Assembly (NCBI GenBank): GCA_013399895.1
Contig: VXBA01002668.1
Span: 2,417,580 to 2,481,579, forward strand
Direction: 5' to 3'
From: Serilophus lunatus
Lineage: Eukaryota; Chordata; Aves; Passeriformes; Eurylaimidae
DNA: 64,000 bases
Notes under the pieces: model-generated
Database searches by the model: none
Told to the model about the DNA's origin: nothing
What the model saw: only the letters and a program-made list of their open reading frames with translations
Shown: one piece after another, positions 60,251 through 64,000 of the stretch
Layout: each line of letters begins with the position of its first letter
Position numbering within the stretch: the stretch's first letter is position 1
Position numbers and translations under genes: made by a program

Positions 60251-63200
60251 GAACCAAAAAACCCATAAACTCTTTCCCAAGTAGAAGACTTTTTATCTTT
60301 CTGCATTCCCAAACACTAAGGTACTGATTTAAGTAACTTACTGCAGAACTTTCAAAGATTTAAGTTTGTGACTTGCTCCCCATAACCTGACTACAAAGAA
60401 TCTCATTCAGCCATTGATGAGTCCCCATTTTACCAAAAAGGCTTAGAATAACAGACAACACCCAACAGGTACAAAGTGGGCATGCTCTCGTTTACAAAGA
60501 GTAAGCAAGTAAACAAGTTTTAAAAAAGTATCCTCATGATGAAGCTTTCTCATCAACACAATTTCTGCTCCTGAAATCCTGTATTTCTGCACCTGAAACC
60601 ACAAGTCAGGTTTATTTTCAGCAGAAGTCCACTGCTATCAATGAACTGACAGCAAAGACAAGTGTACACCAAACATCCTGCCCTGATGGGTTTGTTCACT
60701 GCCATTCATTGTGTACTCCTTGAAGCCACAGATACTTTAATTTTTAACTTTCAGTATATAAATAACTTTTCAAATATATTCTGAAACTTATTTAAAGTCA
60801 GCATCAGAGCCTAGGATTTTACGTCTCTCAACAAATTAGTATACACCAAGAAACAAAATACCTATTTGCCTAAACACAAATGTCAAAATATTAATCTTTT
60901 CTGAACACCTGGATGACACAGGCATTCAACAGAGAGTATTTTTGCCACTAAACCCCTAAAGGCAGGAAAGCAGTGATGTGATGAACATTCCAAATCTTCT
61001 CAGGGAAAATATTTCAATTTGAACAGACCACAGGTTCAGATACAACGATCAGCTGCAATGCTGCAGATGTGAAAAGTAATGTCTTTTTAAAGATACCACT
61101 TAAAAAGGATAAATATCAGAAGTCCAGCAAAAGCTAGGAATTGTCCACAGCTGCTGAAAAAGTTAAGTCTTATTTCTAATAGGAAAATTTATACCTACTG
61201 AACTCATTTATTTATCCATATAAAACCCCCACAAGGTACTTCTGAAAAGCAGCAGCAAACCTTCCCCACTACAAACAACACAAAATCCAGCAACTGCCAG
61301 AATAACCAATCCTGTTTTTTTCAGAAGTCCAAAGTTCAAGATATTCCCAGCTCTGTTTTCCCTTCTCTAAATCTGACAAAGTATCGTCAGTACATCCAGA
61401 AGTGCACTCAGATGTGTCGGGGTGCAGGAGTTACCATTCCCACAGAACCAGGAACAGGCAGCTCATGTGTGCCTGTGGAGACTGGCAGGTCTGTCACCAA
61501 TGACCAAAGCTCACAGAAAATGAGGCCAGGAGGATTGTCAGACTTGTTTCAGTCCCAAGTGATTGGAAAAGTAAGGTAACTGAGGTCCCTAGCAGTCACA
61601 AAAAACATTTTTGAAAGCACTGTCGCCTGAGGTGACCTGTTTCACTTTCTACATCAAAGTTTCAATGTTTCAAGTGGGAAAGCAATTTTCCTGATACCAA
61701 AGCCAGAAAAAACACAACTTGTCCTTGTGCATGCTGAGAGGAGAGAACGCTCGCCTGCATGCACACCCTCAGATTTGGAGGGAAGCATCAGTTACTTCTA
61801 CGCTACTGATTACGATGTTTCATTTTTTTAAGAGTATATGCATGCATCACTTTCCTTGCCAATTGTAACACTAACACATTCTTCTCTGACAGTGATGTAT
61901 CAGGAGAACATACAGTGTGACAAAACAGGGCTACATGTAATTCTCTACTTTTGCTTCTACCCAGAAGAAAAAAAAAATCGGTTGGGCTGTGTTCCCTTAT
62001 TCAAGTTTACACAATATATGGACATTCCTATTCAAAGCGGAGGACAGACCATTTCAATCACGTTCAAACTCAGTCAGACTGAAATAATCCCACTTTAACC
62101 CCAAACAGATACTCACACAAACCAAATCTGTGTGAAGTCAAACCATCAACATATGCTGGAAAGCGCCTCTTGCCTTGTCCCAGGTTCAGTAAAGAGGCAA
62201 GCCCAAGGCATGACACCAGGGGTTGCAGGCACTGGATTTGACTCCTACCCCAAAATAACAACTGAACAGGGAAGCATTCCAAGGCTGACAATTGTGGGCA
62301 GCACTACAAAAATAGAGGGCCCTAGCCAGAATGTCGATAGGCGCCAAACCAATAAACCAAAACTATTAGGAGTCAAGATCCTGGTTTTTCCACTGGAATC
62401 ATGAAGGCGAACAGCACTGCAGAAACTTAATTTTAATCATACAAATGTGTGAAAGACATGGAAGGCAAAGAGATGGGAAGTCCCTTATTACAGTGCAAAA
62501 GAATTACAAAACTGGATGCACGAGTCAACAGGACTGTCAACATCAAACAACCAGCTTGGGACTCAAGGGCAACACTGAAATCTAGGAAGACAAAAAAGAT
62601 CCCAGGTGATCTTCACAACTTCTCAACAGCATCAGAGCACAAAAACCTGAAACTCTCTGGACAGTGAAGTATATTCCTGGCACAAGTGACAGGAGGTTAA
62701 GAGGCAAATGAGTGTTCAGAGGAAAAAAAGGAGCAACTGACAGAATGAGCAGTCATCACCCATTTTTATAATCTTTGCAGAGATAATTTGCTTCCTGTGA
62801 AGGTGGAGATGGATTATGCCTGAACCTGTAAATCTGTCACAGCAGCAACTCCTGGAACTTTCAGGGTAAGCCCTGAAAAAGTTCTGGCAATTTCACCTCA
62901 GACAACCTACTGCTAAATCCAAGTACTCCACGGAATGTTGGTAAATTCTGCTGTTTTCAGAACAGCAGAATATGGCTTCTACCTTGCCTGATTTAAACTG
63001 ATAAACTAATGCCCATCGAGTTACTTTATCCTAAAGTAAGGAATGTCCAACTATCATAATCACAGGGTGAGTCACTTAAAATGTCACCTTTTATAGGCAA
63101 TACCTGCCTGGAAATTATTTCCTAGTTTTCTAAAACGCTGACAATATCGTGAATGTCAACGTGCTCATTCATGAACACAGTCCAAACTCTCTCAACTGCT

Positions 63201-63969
63201 ACTATCTCTTCCTTTGTACGGTCTAATCTCTAACCAATCCAAACAGTTGAAACAGCTATTTCTGAATTAATTCTGCATAATTCAGGAGCATCCTTTTCAT
63301 CTATGGTGGTGCCTAATTACTTTCCAAACCCTAGCACTCCAAGGAAGACACTTTTGTACAATACCACAGGCATGCAACGTATCCCTGTTTTTGAGTCTAG
63401 ATTGTTAGTGTCCAGGCTTTTTGGGTGCAACTGCTTGGTCAGCCAGCCCCTTCTTAACAAGCTCTGTGTACTGAAGCTGCTGTGAAAAGACCTGATGAAT
63501 TAGGCCCTGAGACAGGAAATGGAACTGCGTATTCCGTACTGTGACTCAAACCAATTTTGTACTGCTGACTTCTTTGGCAAATTGTTTTCAGTGGGGGTAC
63601 ATACAACTTGATTTGGCTGCCAACAATCTGTGGCTTCAGAGGCAAGGAAACCTTCGCCACCACATCCTTCTAACCCAGACAGGACTCAACTCACTGCTCA
63701 CCAATGCATCACAAAGATGAGGCACAGCCAGCAGAAGGCTGTGCTCAGTCAAAAACAAATTCCCACGAGAAACAGGAAAGCACCAAGAACAGACTGTGTC
63801 CTTCTCCGCTTTGCTGAGCCTTAAAAGGAACATGATGTGAAAGGTGACTAGCAAACGGTGAGAACCTTCTGTTATAGCACCCGAGGTGAGAAGTTAAGTG
63901 CTGTTTGCTTCTACTGTCAACCTGGTTTCTCCCAAACTGCTTTACAGTGCCCTTATCTTCGGGCTGCCA

Positions 63970-63996
63970 ATGGGGGGGGGGGGGGGCGGGGGCGAC
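63970..63996. repeat. poly-G run at window edge
   Basis: An uninterrupted G tract of about 17, then GCGGGGGCGACACCG. This may be the edge of a CpG island upstream of CDCA7L. Homopolymer length is often unreliable in assemblies. Confidence 0.85.
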
Positions 63997-64000
63997 ACCG

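Larger units (their letters stand above)
59285..64000 (-). other. CDCA7L: CDCA7L intron 1 (part)
   Basis: No exon was recognised between exon 2 and the right edge. The piece holds a block that looks like a conserved element (59870-60250) and ends in a poly-G run with CpG-containing sequence, which may be the margin of the CDCA7L promoter CpG island. Several open frames of 60 to 90 codons here have no recognisable content. Confidence 0.55.

Noticed and set aside
1..64000. Bacterial or phage systems, CRISPR arrays, operons
   Set aside because: Everything seen is vertebrate: spliced genes, CR1, LTRs, SINEs; no array of regular repeats was found.

Overview
This window is vertebrate nuclear DNA and most likely comes from a bird, probably a passerine. 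It has CR1 retroposons, a SINE that joins a tRNA-Ile-like head to a CR1 tail, avian-type solo LTRs, and genes split into short exons across AT-rich introns. There are no bacterial operons, CRISPR arrays or rRNA genes. Long intact reading frames are absent; the real coding signal is about 30 short exons or exon relics that line up with two adjacent genes.

Plus strand, about 6.9 to 47.8 kb: the 3' half of DNAH11, the axonemal outer-arm dynein beta heavy chain. Exons can be followed in order from the stalk coiled coil to the natural C-terminal stop. Almost every exon carries a nonsense codon, a frameshift or a lost splice site, and only two are clearly clean. Introns are still in place, so this looks like a unitary (in situ) pseudogene and not a retrocopy. 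Exons upstream of about 6.9 kb, and a few internal ones, were not recognised.

Minus strand, 49.0 to 59.3 kb: CDCA7L (JPO2/R1), a nuclear zinc-finger partner of MYC and LEDGF/p75. Nine consecutive coding exons (2 to 10) are intact with consensus splice sites and a shared reading frame. Exon 1 is not seen and should lie beyond the right edge. The two genes face each other tail to tail with stop codons about 1.2 kb apart, the same order as I recall for human 7p15.3 (DNAH11, CDCA7L, then RAPGEF5).

Repeats: a CR1 LINE fragment (4.1 to 5.0 kb), several CR1 3' ends, a tRNA-Ile/CR1 SINE (2.66 kb), an old MIR-like SINE (6.6 kb), a solo LTR nested inside an older solo LTR (31.8 to 33.7 kb, with a 346-base assembly gap), several microsatellites, and a poly-G run at the right edge. 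Several intron blocks have the mixed-composition look of conserved enhancers, but that cannot be tested from one sequence.

The main point of interest is the apparent death of DNAH11 beside a healthy CDCA7L.
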